Source: Congeria kusceri
Lineage: Eukaryota > Mollusca > Bivalvia > Myida > Dreissenidae
Length of the DNA stretch: 64,000 nt
Direction of reading: 5' to 3'
Assembly (NCBI GenBank): GCA_027627225.1
Contig: CM051036.1
Coordinates: 42,045,926 to 42,109,925, forward strand
Shown piece by piece: positions 60,801 to 63,820 of the stretch. Position numbers and translations under genes: made by a program. Below the pieces are notes generated by a model. That model worked only from the letters and a program-made list of their open reading frames with translations. It was not told where the DNA came from and did no database searches. Every line of letters starts with the position of its first letter. Within the stretch, counting starts at the first letter, position 1.

Positions 60801-62814
60801 ATTTCTATTATCGGGACAGCAGTAATCTCCCTGTATAACATGTATATGTTTAAGAAATAATTTTCCATTTATGAGTTGTTTATGGGCTAATAAACAATGA
60901 TTTGGAGTTCTGATACTTTAGACTTAAACCACGAGGGCATTAAATCATTGTTTAGTAGCCAATAAACAATGATCATGCGAAAATTATTTAGATTTTAAAT
61001 TGACCTGACAACATATTCTGCAATTACAATGCGAACTTACATTTTACCATTTCAGAACTATTTTTGTCAGGTTGTTTATTGGAGATTTAAAAATAAACAC
61101 ACTATTATGTGAAGTTAAAATAAGACATCAAACATAGAATAATTTATTGTATTATACCAATGTTTAATTTGCAGTTAAACATTTGCAATTTAAAAAAATA
61201 TGCAGAGTTATTAGTGTAATATACACCTGCATAGATAATTGAATCAGTAAAATTGATTTTACTACAAAACAGTATTACTTGTATGCATTTACAAAATTTT
61301 CACAAAAACATAGAACTGTGTCCATGCATGCATGAACACAGTTTTTTAAATATAATAAAAATTATCAAAGACACAATCAGATTTACTGAAAGTGTTATGG
61401 ATAATGCAAAAATGCCATAAATATTGACAGAATATATAACAAACATACTCTTACACCACCAAATACACAGTTTTACGTGAAATAAGAAATATTTTGTGTC
61501 CATTCTATATTTGATGTCTTATTCTAACTTCACATAATAGAGTGTTAATGGTAAATTTAGTTCTTTGTCAACAGAAAACTGTGTGTGCATCATGTTAGAA
61601 TAGACAATGCGTCACTCACCTTCTCCTCTCGTTTGTTGTTGATTTCCTGCAGGTTCACATAGTCCATCTTCAGTCTCTTGATAGTGTCCTCTCGTCTCTT
61701 CACCTGTCAGATGTAACAGTACACGCATGCTGACCATATACAATACAACATATAACACTTTACATGTGCCTCAGCCTCACTATCAATGTGAGATAATATA
61801 TGAGGCACGTCGTGAGAAAACCGGACATAATGCATGTGCGTAAAGTGTCGTCCCGGATTAGCCTGTGATGTCCGCACAGGCTAATCCAGGATGGCACTTT
61901 CCGCCTATAGTGGATTTATGTTTAGAAGAGACTTCATTGAAACAGAAAATAACATAAAAGCGGAAAGTGCCGTCCTGGATTAGCCTGTGCAGACTGCACA
62001 GGCTAATCCGGGATGACACTTTTCGCACATGCATTAAGACCGGTTTTTCAACGACACTCCTCATATATGCATGCTCCGTATATACAACGATGCAGAACCA
62101 TTACACGTATAATACTTCTATATGACTGTGATATGGCCGCTCATTTGATGCATAATTTGATATTTTCCTAGATTGAGCAAATATCAATGCCTAGTTAAAT
62201 GTAAACGCCAAATCGATCCCAGCCATCAGGTTTGGTCCATTCACCTTCTTTTGGCTTACTAGATGGCCGCTAAAATGCAAGGCTGCACTCAATGGTACAT
62301 ACTATTTCTTTTAAATGATATACCAGCATTTACAGTGATGTTTTACCAGCAAGATGTTTGGCTACTCAGCTGTGTTGATGTATTATTACATGTATATTAA
62401 TAGACTGAGCATTAATCAAACAGCAACTTCAATTTCAAATCAAATGATAAATGTATACAAAACAATATGTTACATACCACCATATAACATTTTAATCCAG
62501 CAATGTACTAGTAAATACACAAACATGAATTCAATGATGAACACCTTGTTAAGATCTTTTATTAAATTCTGTCCACAAAGAACAAGTCTTCATTCAAAAA
62601 CAAAAATACATAACAATTGAAAGCAAACTGATTGAATTGTACGTTCTAACAAATGTAATGTAATTTTTATTAAAATGTTAACTGCATATTTATAAAGCTT
62701 TTTGAAGCAAATGGACAAGACTAAGACTTAGTGAAAACAGAACCAACTAACAGAACAAATAACCACCTCCAACTCTGAGAGATCCAGTTTCTTTCTGCCA
62801 GGAGAAGCCATCAT
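12700..62814 (-). CDS. giant coiled-coil protein gene (32 coding exons, about 1,526 aa)
   Basis: I rebuilt this gene from the sequence: 32 exons, each bounded by AG upstream and GT downstream on the minus strand, with matching phases and no internal stop, from ATG ATG at 62814 to TAG at 12700. Introns join in phase 0 except exon 19/20 (phase 1) and 26/27/28/29 (phase 2). The product is nearly all heptad-repeat coiled coil without signal peptide or membrane segment, hence an intracellular filament or scaffold. In most exons from 2 to 25, hydrophobic residues recur at positions 1, 8, 11 and 15 counted from the first codon, and D or E is common at 5 and 14, showing an internal 28-residue repeat. 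I cannot name it firmly. Long coiled-coil proteins of cilia, centrosomes or sperm (for example PMFBP1-like) are candidates from general appearance only. The short basic N-terminus begins MMASPGRKKLDL. Confidence 0.85.
12808..15480 (-). other. intron 31
   Basis: 2.7 kb of AT-rich sequence. A T-run lies near 13275. No exon, transposon or RNA gene recognised. Confidence 0.7.
15481..15573 (-). CDS. coiled-coil gene exon 31
   Basis: 31 codons, donor GAG|GTGAGG and acceptor TACAG. It encodes TRAAYKKVMEENGVSDPN and MDKNYWIQRVGE. This is a break in the coiled coil (G, P and N present) and may be the most conserved, family-defining part near the C-terminus, followed directly by the YWSDK motif of exon 32. 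Confidence 0.85.
15574..18235 (-). other. intron 30
   Basis: Contains a palindromic repeat copy (16211-16370) and a tandem array that grades into the donor side of exon 30 (about 17610-18260). No further coding segment recognised. Confidence 0.7.
16211..16370. mobile_element. palindromic MITE-like repeat, short form (160 bp)
   Basis: Begins TGAGGCGTGTCGTGGGAAA and ends in its inverse (CCACTACACGCCTCA). The centre has GGATTAGCCTGCGCAG and GCACAGGCTGATCC. Single-palindrome form, about 100 bp shorter than the copies at 38992 and 40785. Confidence 0.85.
17610..18260 (-). repeat. degenerate tandem repeat (about 118-127 bp) derived from the exon 30 donor junction
   Basis: Units around 17878, 17997, 18124 and 18242 each read TTCTGGGTCCTTGAG-like sequence, followed by GCTGTGCTC, a CAGTAA/CAGAAA-like spacer, AATGTATCAATAACAAACAC and AAAGGATGAC. 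The last unit is the real 3' end of exon 30 with its donor. The others are decayed copies in the intron; an earlier partial unit sits near 17650. Confidence 0.75.
18236..18424 (-). CDS. coiled-coil gene exon 30
   Basis: 63 codons, acceptor TTTTGCAG and donor GCT|GTAAGT. It encodes LNSLQKDNQRMRSDLEREIG, then ELQIESKEQTINSLKTQLEA and SSPLKDPERA. The last residues are the part that has been copied repeatedly into the following intron. Confidence 0.85.
18624..19855 (-). repeat. 34-bp minisatellite, about 36 copies, made of exon 29's 3' end plus its 5' splice site
   Basis: The plus-strand unit is GTACCTGTGAGTTGAGCTGC then TGTATATTGTCACA. Read on the minus strand it is GACAATATACAGCAGCTC, AACTCACAG|GTAC: the codons D-N-I-Q-Q-L-N-S-Q and a GT donor. 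The unit nearest the exon (19822-19855) is the true exon end. Most units are identical or differ at one base (CTTTGAG, CATGTGAG, TCCCAG variants), so the array is young or homogenised. Confidence 0.95.
19822..19924 (-). CDS. coiled-coil gene exon 29
   Basis: Begins with one base completing a GAA codon, then MEQDQEMSSKMATIEDLHNR and LKLNIDNIQQLNSQ, ending CAG|GTAC. Its last 34 bp are the founder unit of the 34-bp array downstream. In the exon's frame, the next array unit reads GTA CAG TGA, so use of any later donor would put a stop in the message. Confidence 0.85.
20120..20192. repeat. 25-bp tandem repeat, about 3 copies
   Basis: CAGCCAATTTCATTGGTCAA TGTCA is repeated three times head to tail within intron 28. 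CCAAT and its inverse ATTGG occur in each unit. Confidence 0.85.
20287..20451 (-). CDS. coiled-coil gene exon 28
   Basis: Acceptor TGATTTCAG, phase 2 in and out, donor CACGA|GTATGT. It encodes MLDQINKYQKQNNKLKIELD, ERRNEAERFKALQNH and LNQLRSRLEEH. The acceptor side is duplicated just upstream. Confidence 0.85.
20441..20518 (-). repeat. tandem duplication of the exon 28 acceptor junction
   Basis: CCAGCATTTGTCTGAAATCA plus CAAGGCATA at 20441-20469 recurs at about 20490-20520 with two mismatches, together with the preceding GATC. This gives a second potential 3' splice site about 50 bases upstream of exon 28. Confidence 0.8.
21513..21587 (-). CDS. coiled-coil gene exon 27
   Basis: One base completes AAG, then HANEKLGNKIREQSKAIMQL and TAEK plus two bases of the next codon. 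Acceptor TTTCAG, donor GAAGGA|GTAAGT. Short, phase 2 to phase 2. Confidence 0.85.
21598..21705. repeat. tandem repeat next to the exon 27 acceptor, 4 copies
   Basis: GGTGCAAGTGTAAGTCACAT GGCTGA repeated about four times (26-bp unit, one copy lacking two bases). It begins about 10 bases beyond the exon 27 acceptor. Confidence 0.85.
21780..22335 (-). repeat. degenerate tandem repeat (about 150 bp) including the exon 26 donor edge
   Basis: Three to four diverged units with CTGACATAGACTCTATCATA, then ATATCTCAAAACGAATCAA, and in later units GAGAGTTGTGCGCTCCTGG or TAGAGTCCACCCTACTGC. The last unit continues into the real donor and exon 26 (GAGAGTCGCGCCCTAC|TTCTG). The intronic copies carry degraded donor edges. 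Boundaries are approximate. Confidence 0.6.
22310..22482 (-). CDS. coiled-coil gene exon 26
   Basis: Acceptor CTATTGCAG, donor CAGAA|GTAGGG. It encodes SEKILNELDLMRQNYHSANE, EIKGLRMALEESRTNGDRLH and NVNTWVQEQ. Phase 0 in, phase 2 out. Confidence 0.85.
22483..23818 (-). other. intron 25
   Basis: Contains a 225-bp tandem duplication (22729-23185). The rest is unremarkable AT-rich sequence. Confidence 0.7.
22729..23185. repeat. 225-bp tandem duplication
   Basis: The stretch starting AAATTAGCAAAAAAATTATT at about 22731 is repeated from about 22956 with very few changes, including AGGATGGCAACAAATACC and GATATTCGAATATTCGATTG. The near-identity suggests a recent event. TATTCGAATATTCG is itself self-complementary. 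Confidence 0.9.
23819..24070 (-). CDS. coiled-coil gene exon 25
   Basis: 84 codons (252 nt, three 28-residue repeats), acceptor AAACAG, donor GAG|GTGGGT. It encodes LSQYEQKTRQLKNELKKLQD and later AKEEELVVVKVELASLQEKY. Strong heptads throughout. Confidence 0.9.
24343..24474 (-). CDS. coiled-coil gene exon 24
   Basis: 44 codons, acceptor CTCTCCAG, donor GAT|GTGAGT. It encodes VQMTTVQGNHKESMEQL and SQQVAMLRNEMSRVQQQN. Together with exon 23 it makes 84 codons, so an intron has probably split an ancestral three-repeat unit. Confidence 0.85.
24783..24902 (-). CDS. coiled-coil gene exon 23
   Basis: 40 codons, acceptor CTTGCAG, donor AAG|GTAGGG. It begins IKRYEETLQQLQADLERSQE, a clean example of the repeat start (hydrophobic at 1, 8, 11 and 15; D at 14; Y at 22). 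Confidence 0.9.
25378..25545 (-). CDS. coiled-coil gene exon 22
   Basis: 56 codons (168 nt, two repeats), acceptor TTTGGCAG, donor GAG|GTAGAG. It encodes LLEREELVKKLRDDLEDQSK and a glutamine-rich end (LQQQQKQNMLHQQE). Confidence 0.9.
26111..26278 (-). CDS. coiled-coil gene exon 21
   Basis: 56 codons (168 nt, two repeats), acceptor CCTGGCAG, donor AAG|GTGGGT. It encodes VEQQDSILTQLQTELRGERD and NADLEDTMETNQKDIKELSN. Confidence 0.9.
26590..27240 (-). repeat. 80-bp minisatellite, 7 copies, made of exon 20's 3' end plus donor and intron start
   Basis: ACCTGTTCAG or ACCTATTCAG occurs at 26631, 26711, 26791, 26944, 27024, 27104 and 27184: 80-bp steps except one of 153. Each unit has about 40 bases like the end of exon 20 (coding AREQEKMLTEQ-type residues on the minus strand), a GTGGGG or mutated donor, and 40 bases of intron (GAGTAGGGCTTGTGTGTGTT). 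The copy at 27184 is the real exon end. Confidence 0.95.
27186..27379 (-). CDS. coiled-coil gene exon 20
   Basis: Acceptor ATTTTCAG, phase 1 in, donor CAG|GTGGGG. It encodes RNANSEEEVEEQKCVIDKLR, KDMMHVKEDHHAAVQEGLAY and AREQEKMLTEQ. With exon 19 it totals 112 codons, exactly four 28-residue repeats. Confidence 0.9.
27683..27824 (-). CDS. coiled-coil gene exon 19
   Basis: 47 codons plus one base, acceptor TTGAGCAG, donor CGAG|GTGGGC (phase 1). It encodes LAHHEEKLMLMEQSLQTTQE and HEQVNRKLEMELKTLR. Confidence 0.9.
28209..28292 (-). CDS. coiled-coil gene exon 18
   Basis: Exactly 84 nt, one 28-residue repeat, acceptor TGTTTAG, donor GAG|GTGGGT. It encodes ISELQSDSDSLKSDLGEARA and ends DCAQE. 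Confidence 0.9.
28293..31686 (-). other. intron 17
   Basis: Contains a 28-bp direct duplication near 28345-28385 (GTTATATAACAGAGTTCATG) and one copy of the 340-bp inverted-repeat element (29639-29977). I found no other coding segment; the 89-codon plus-strand frame at 28740 has no support. Confidence 0.7.
29639..29977 (+). mobile_element. inverted-repeat element, copy 1 (about 340 bp)
   Basis: Starts near GGCATACAAAAAAATATG with TTTGTTTCAGGTTACATG and ends with its inverse GGTAACCTGAAACAAGCATA and an ACGCC tail. The interior has AGATTCTAAAATTCAATTAA and GGGTCGGGGCATTTTTTTAG. Two more copies occur in this gene at 45579 (inverted) and 58872. Confidence 0.85.
31687..31770 (-). CDS. coiled-coil gene exon 17 (internal form)
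   Basis: 84 nt, one repeat, when spliced at acceptor TGTTTTACAG: IDKLESNIKCLRMEVNSLSA then SKKQAEMR, donor AGG|GTAAGC. The acceptor's codons (GCT GTT TTA CAG) are also open in the same frame as the long upstream coding stretch, so this exon can be the end of a longer alternative first exon. Confidence 0.85.
31687..32634 (-). CDS. alternative first coding exon (N-terminal extension of exon 17)
   Basis: An ATG at 32634 opens 316 codons to the exon 17 donor: 288 unique residues plus the 28 of exon 17. It starts MAQKTEDYLCAPSKTWLERY. The unique part is low in hydrophobic residues, rich in S, D, R and P, and repeats a PYRG-type motif (TPYRGQ, SPYRGP, QPYYGP), so it is probably disordered. A helical run (EELSSKYRERMSRTQ) precedes a final stretch leading into the coiled coil. 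If transcription starts just upstream, the product would be about 1,037 residues and lack exons 1-16. Retention as an exon 17 extension in the long message is the alternative; the upstream ATGCAGC could also be an acceptor. Confidence 0.75.
38992..39254. mobile_element. palindromic MITE-like repeat, long form
   Basis: TGAGGCATGTCGTGGGAAAA at the left and the inverse TTTTCCCACGACGAGCCTCA at the right. It has two GGATTAGCCTGT...ACAGGCTAATCC palindromes separated by a spacer (TTTCTGTTTCAAGGAAGTC). Confidence 0.9.
40785..41042. mobile_element. palindromic MITE-like repeat, long form
   Basis: Same structure as the copy at 38992: ends GAGGCGCGTCGTGGGAAAAC and CAAGACACGCC, two internal palindromes and a TTTCTGTTTCAATGAAGTG spacer. 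Confidence 0.9.
42110..42352 (-). CDS. coiled-coil gene exon 16
   Basis: 81 codons, acceptor TTCCCCCAG, donor GAG|GTAGGC. It encodes IDRLEQNCGQLQMNLASAQQ and QEIARKEDQIKRNEAEIKAL, ending NRGEE. More GC-rich than its introns. Confidence 0.9.
42500..42570 (-). repeat. tRNA-like (SINE-like) fragment
   Basis: On the minus strand GTGAGTTCGATTCCTGC is a good RNA polymerase III B box, preceded by CACCTTGCAGTCAGGAGAT like an anticodon arm. The 5' half is degraded, so this is a pseudo-tRNA or SINE piece inside intron 15, not a working tRNA. Confidence 0.5.
42830..42907. repeat. direct duplication, about 42 bp
   Basis: ATTAAAATACTAAAATCAAT GATTCATAAATTGAT occurs twice in a row in intron 15. Confidence 0.9.
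42971..43222 (-). CDS. coiled-coil gene exon 15
   Basis: 84 codons (252 nt, three repeats), acceptor TTTCTCCAG, donor GAG|GTATGT. It encodes SYKFEEKSKRLENELHTYHG, a histidine/aspartate patch (DHNHSDQE) and ERITQLEYTLDETQGEL. Confidence 0.9.
43510..43803 (-). CDS. coiled-coil gene exon 14
   Basis: 98 codons, the largest internal exon (14 heptads), acceptor TTTTTCCTAG, donor GAG|GTAAGG. It begins VTHLDGTVKNLQEKLAESRN and ends ENIKNLKDKVADLQAE. Confidence 0.9.
43804..45938 (-). other. intron 13
   Basis: Contains the inverted copy of the 340-bp element at its 3' (low-coordinate-to-high) end, 45579-45912, only about 26 bases from the exon 13 donor, and a TA microsatellite near 45828-45843. A 115-codon plus-strand frame at 45004 has low complexity and no support. 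Confidence 0.7.
45579..45912 (-). mobile_element. inverted-repeat element, copy 2 (opposite orientation)
   Basis: Begins GGCGCAAAAAAAAATGTTTG, has CCTACCCTAAAAAAATGCCC near its left end and TGTAACCTGAAACAAACATA at its right. It is the reverse of the copies at 29639 and 58872. Confidence 0.85.
45939..46106 (-). CDS. coiled-coil gene exon 13
   Basis: 56 codons (168 nt, two repeats), acceptor CTTAACAG, donor CAG|GTAACA. It encodes MQRHLDNIKHQDKTISDHKQ and HKAQEELQVLDATLAQYKQK, ending SQSSSQ. Confidence 0.9.
46726..46896. mobile_element. palindromic MITE-like repeat, right half only
   Basis: It has the spacer and the right palindrome (GGATTAGCCTAGGCAG and CTGCACAGGCTATTCCGG) and the right end CCCACGACATGCCTCA; the left half is missing. 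It lies close to the exon 12 donor. Confidence 0.8.
46974..47216 (-). CDS. coiled-coil gene exon 12
   Basis: 81 codons, acceptor AATTTTAG, donor GAG|GTGAGT. It encodes IKNHLRTIEQMKSDMQVMKQ and later GTRSELEESQQQNMEMSAN, ending QEESSIE. Confidence 0.9.
47217..51209 (-). other. intron 11
   Basis: 4 kb, with a palindromic MITE copy at 47894-48145. The remainder is AT-rich with homopolymer tracts (e.g. a T run near 50400). No coding segment recognised. Confidence 0.7.
47894..48145. mobile_element. palindromic MITE-like repeat, long form with rearranged left palindrome
   Basis: Starts TGAGGCGTGTCATAGGAAAC and ends CCTATAACACTCCTCA. The left palindrome has an extra GCACAGGCTTATCCGGGAT unit, a small internal duplication not seen in the other copies. 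Confidence 0.85.
51210..51272 (-). CDS. coiled-coil gene exon 11
   Basis: 21 codons (three heptads), acceptor TGTTTCAG, donor GAG|GTATGT. It encodes CTRDQKTIQQLQHDQEITLQ. It keeps the repeat register at its start (I at 8, L at 11). Confidence 0.85.
51913..52017 (-). CDS. coiled-coil gene exon 10
   Basis: 35 codons (five heptads), acceptor AATTCCAG, donor AAG|GTACGG. It encodes CNIRDNEVQRLNGKVKQLQQ and LNGEMEERDQK. Confidence 0.9.
52374..52457 (-). CDS. coiled-coil gene exon 9
   Basis: Exactly 84 nt, one repeat: VASRDQAILKLQTDLDTTQE then KYAGAVEE. Acceptor CGCCTAG, donor GAG|GTATAA. This is the best match to the consensus repeat (D5, I8, L11, D14, L15, Y22, E28). Confidence 0.9.
52959..53126 (-). 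CDS. coiled-coil gene exon 8
   Basis: 56 codons (168 nt, two repeats), acceptor TCTGGACAG, donor GAG|GTATGC. It encodes MMKAEDEIEKLKADNSNLNK and LSSLQEQVHQMELDLTISQE. Confidence 0.9.
53450..53535 (-). pseudogene. decayed copy of the exon 7 donor junction
   Basis: ATTTCTAACACTGTATGAAA, GGGATGTTTATTACCACTCAC and CCTGTAACACCTGCTACACT line up with the sequence running from intron 7 across the donor into exon 7 (53871-53953). The copy keeps a CTCAC (GTGAG) donor-like core but the exon part has diverged. Confidence 0.6.
53645..53690. repeat. short ATGTCGCCCG repeats
   Basis: TATGTCGCCCGG, AATGTCGCCCAC and TATGTCGCCCGG occur within 46 bases, between the decayed exon 7 copy and the hairpin element. 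Confidence 0.7.
53731..53855. mobile_element. 125-bp foldback element
   Basis: The left arm TGACTTCCTTGAGGGTGACA GTGCG is perfectly inverted at the right end (25 bp). The centre is also partly self-complementary (CTCGACAAACACTGTC with GACAGTGTTGCCTCG), so the whole element can fold into one long hairpin. It lies 62 bases from the exon 7 donor. Confidence 0.9.
53918..54001 (-). CDS. coiled-coil gene exon 7
   Basis: Exactly 84 nt, one repeat: KMRMDEQVKHLQEDLLESQS, then QYSKCYND. Acceptor TGCTCTAG, donor GAT|GTGAGT. A decayed copy of its donor side lies about 420 bases downstream. Confidence 0.9.
54414..54680. repeat. 84-bp tandem repeat, 3 copies plus a partial
   Basis: GTTATGGAAAACGACTGAAC starts at 54414, 54499 and 54582, and a diverging fourth start is at 54667. 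Units include AACATTTCACAACATTGACG and ACAGTTTGGCAACAG. The array ends about 20 bases before the exon 6 donor and does not include exon sequence. Confidence 0.95.
54702..54881 (-). CDS. coiled-coil gene exon 6
   Basis: 60 codons, acceptor TGTGTGGCAG, donor GAG|GTGAGT. It encodes VVVRDDTIQKLNADISKLKG and TIKKLQDALTQCHYDLDESR. Two repeats plus four extra residues, a skip in the register. Confidence 0.9.
54882..56111 (-). other. intron 5
   Basis: Mostly occupied by the TIR element at 55253-55987. Confidence 0.7.
55253..55987. mobile_element. 735-bp TIR element (TACCGTAAATTCTCGTGTAT)
   Basis: The left end TACCGTAAATTCTCGTGTAT is matched inverted at the right (20 of 26 bases). Subterminal GCGTATACGACGCACC and GCGTACAAGACGCACC occur near the two ends in direct orientation. 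No transposase frame inside; a non-autonomous DNA transposon is the simplest reading. Confidence 0.75.
56112..56195 (-). CDS. coiled-coil gene exon 5
   Basis: Exactly 84 nt, one repeat: MANKDDFIQQLKADLGSIHR then QQKETTEK. Acceptor TACTGTAG, donor AAG|GTATAC. Confidence 0.9.
56656..56823 (-). CDS. coiled-coil gene exon 4
   Basis: 56 codons (168 nt, two repeats), acceptor CCCCACAG, donor AAT|GTACGA (a weak donor, GTACGA instead of GTRAGT). It encodes IENKKSSIATLEGQVEDLKK and DQTAMQSKIEQLQSN. Confidence 0.85.
57270..57350. repeat. about 40-bp direct duplication near the exon 3 donor
   Basis: AAATCCAAATCTACCATTAT AGTTTCACTATATGTGTT is repeated once with three changes, about 30 bases from the exon 3 donor. 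Confidence 0.85.
57382..57444 (-). CDS. coiled-coil gene exon 3
   Basis: 21 codons (three heptads), acceptor TGTTTAG, donor GAG|GTATGA. It encodes INQLEREIEQLKAQLRTANG. Confidence 0.85.
57851..58777. repeat. compound foldback structure
   Basis: A 37-nt arm AACAGGTTACTGCCTGGTC... (57851-57887) is inverted at 57945-57981, enclosing a small TAACGGC...GCCGTTA stem. Directly after it ATTTATCATACCAC (57987-58000) is inverted as GTGGTATGATAAAT at 58764-58777, and CCTGATATA-type motifs recur near 58712-58750. This could be one element with complex ends or two nested ones. Confidence 0.7.
58872..59221 (+). mobile_element. inverted-repeat element, copy 3
   Basis: AGGCGTAAAAAAAAATTATG, then TTTGTTTCAGGTTACATG at the left; GGTAACCTGAAACAAACATA and CTACGCCT at the right. 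Same orientation as the copy at 29639. The ends extend to AGGCGT / ACGCCT in this copy. Confidence 0.9.
59600..59695. repeat. 36-bp direct duplication
   Basis: CACTTAATCTGCATGAAAAT AAACA occurs twice, preceded by ATGCAATACAACA and ATGCCATACAACA. Confidence 0.85.
60339..60380 (-). CDS. possible small exon of the coiled-coil gene
   Basis: 42 nt, flanked by acceptor ATATTTGACAG and a strong donor GTAAGTAA, open in the right frame (phase 0 to 0) and encoding MKYSLHRLDKMDGT. Hydrophobic residues at 8 and 11 fit the repeat register of the neighbouring exons. If real it adds two heptads between exons 2 and 3; its small size makes a chance match possible. Confidence 0.45.
60889..60958. repeat. 13-bp inverted repeat (hairpin)
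   Basis: TAAACAATGATTT and AAATCATTGTTTA enclose about 44 bases; another TAAACAATGAT follows. A related-looking stretch (CTGAT..CTT..TAAACCAC..GGGC) is near 36710. Confidence 0.6.
61099..61545. mobile_element. foldback element with 42-44 bp inverted ends
   Basis: ACACTATTATGTGAAGTTAA at the left is matched by the inverse TTCTAACTTCACATAATAG at the right; arms 61099-61140 and 61502-61545 differ by two substitutions and a 2-base gap. A short hairpin (AACTGTGTCCATGCATGCAT) lies in the middle. Confidence 0.85.
61620..61703 (-). CDS. coiled-coil gene exon 2
   Basis: Exactly 84 nt, one repeat: VKRREDTIKRLKMDYVNLQE then INNKREEK. Acceptor TCTGACAG, donor AAG|GTGAGT. It marks the start of the 28-residue repeat region. 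Confidence 0.9.
61801..62063. mobile_element. palindromic MITE-like repeat, long form
   Basis: TGAGGCACGTCGTGAGAAAA at the left and TTCAACGACACTCCTCA at the right, with two internal palindromes and a GAGACTTCATTGAAACAGAA spacer. ATATA flanks both ends and could be a target duplication. Confidence 0.9.
62767..62814 (-). CDS. coiled-coil gene exon 1 (start)
   Basis: ATG ATG at 62814-62809, then ASPGRKKLDLSELE and donor GAG|GTGGTT. The second ATG has the better context (G at +4). The 16 residues are basic at first and lead straight into the coiled coil. An AG upstream (AATTTAG) may be a splice acceptor for a 5'UTR exon outside the visible evidence. Confidence 0.75.
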
Positions 62815-62844
62815 TATTGAGCTAAATTCTCCAGGTGTGTATGT

Positions 62845-63085
62845 TAAAGTATTCCAAAACAATGTTCATGTGTCCAATTGTGTCCAATTATTCCAGTAAA
62901 ATGTTAATAATTATATCCATCCGTGTTAAATTATTCAAGTAAAATAGGCATATATCCAATTGCGTTAAATTATTGCAAAAAATGTCCATGTATCCAGTAA
63001 TGTAAAATTATTCCAGTAAAACTATTAATGCATGTGTTCAATGAAGTTAACTTATTCCAGTAAAATATGCGTGTATCCAATTAAT
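62845..63085. repeat. degenerate tandem repeat upstream of the start codon, about 60-bp units
   Basis: Four units with TTAAATTATTCCAGTAAAAT-type sequence followed by a variable stretch and ATGTATCCAATT. It begins about 30 bases upstream of the first ATG, so it may be part of the 5'UTR or promoter. Confidence 0.75.
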
Positions 63086-63742
63086 CCATTTCAGTCAATA
63101 ATTCATGGCTAACGTTTCACCTATTCAAGGCCAAGATTTAATGTAAAATTCATTAACACATAGAACACATAATAGTTTGATTGTAATCCACTTCTCTATT
63201 ATTTTCACTCCATAGTAAGCACTAAGCTATTCAGCAATGAAGAAAAACATTCTACAACTTGCAACACAGTTGTATGATATCTCAAGAACACATCTTATAG
63301 TGTCATGTACATAAACAATTATCTCGAGTAATCATCGGAACTCAAAAATTCAAATCTACCTCAACCCAATAAATGGCTCATAGTGATGACTTAAAGATTG
63401 GTCTATTTGCGAGCGCTCTGCCATTAAGAACGTTATTGTTTACTGTTGATGACTGATTAAGGGACATTGTTATCATCGTACATGAATAGGACATTGCGTT
63501 GGCTTAAAGTATTGGAAGCAGTAGAAATGAACAAGTAATTCGTTTGTTAGGTTTTTTCGCCGTTTTAACAGTATTTCAGTCAGTTAACCTACTCACACTT
63601 TTCCTGGGCAAGCTTAACCGTTCTAAGCGGTTTACCAGTACTAAGTGCACATACTAATGCCAGTAACTGACAACTGCTTTGAATCAGAGGTAAGGAAACA
63701 ATGGCCATAGAAATAATTTCATGACCAATCCCCAAGTTATGT

Positions 63743-63820
63743 GGCCGGGCTGGGGTTCGAACTCACGATCCCCAGATTGACAGTCTAGCACTCAACCAAC
63801 TGAGCTAGCCATGCCCGGCC
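63743..63820 (-). repeat. tRNA-derived sequence (SINE-like or tRNA pseudogene)
   Basis: On the minus strand: an 8-base terminal stem GGCCGGGC...GCCCGGCC, A box TAGCTCAGTTGG, an anticodon-loop-like CTGTCAA (GTC, aspartate-type) between AGA and TCT, and B box GAGTTCGAACC. The D-arm spacing and the T stem do not fit a proper tRNA, so a SINE head or pseudogene is more likely than a working tRNA. Confidence 0.65.

Larger units (their letters stand above)
57445..61619 (-). other. intron between exons 2 and 3
   Basis: 4.2 kb with three inverted-repeat structures (57851-58777, 58872-59221, 61099-61545) and a possible 42-nt exon at 60339-60380. Confidence 0.7.

Noticed and set aside
12700..62814. Two separate tandem genes (62.8-42.1 kb and 32.6-12.7 kb)
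   Set aside because: Exon 16 ends with a donor and no stop follows a terminal exon in the upstream half, while exon 17 has a matching phase-0 acceptor. An alternative first exon explains the ATG at 32634 better, though transcripts would be needed to close the point.
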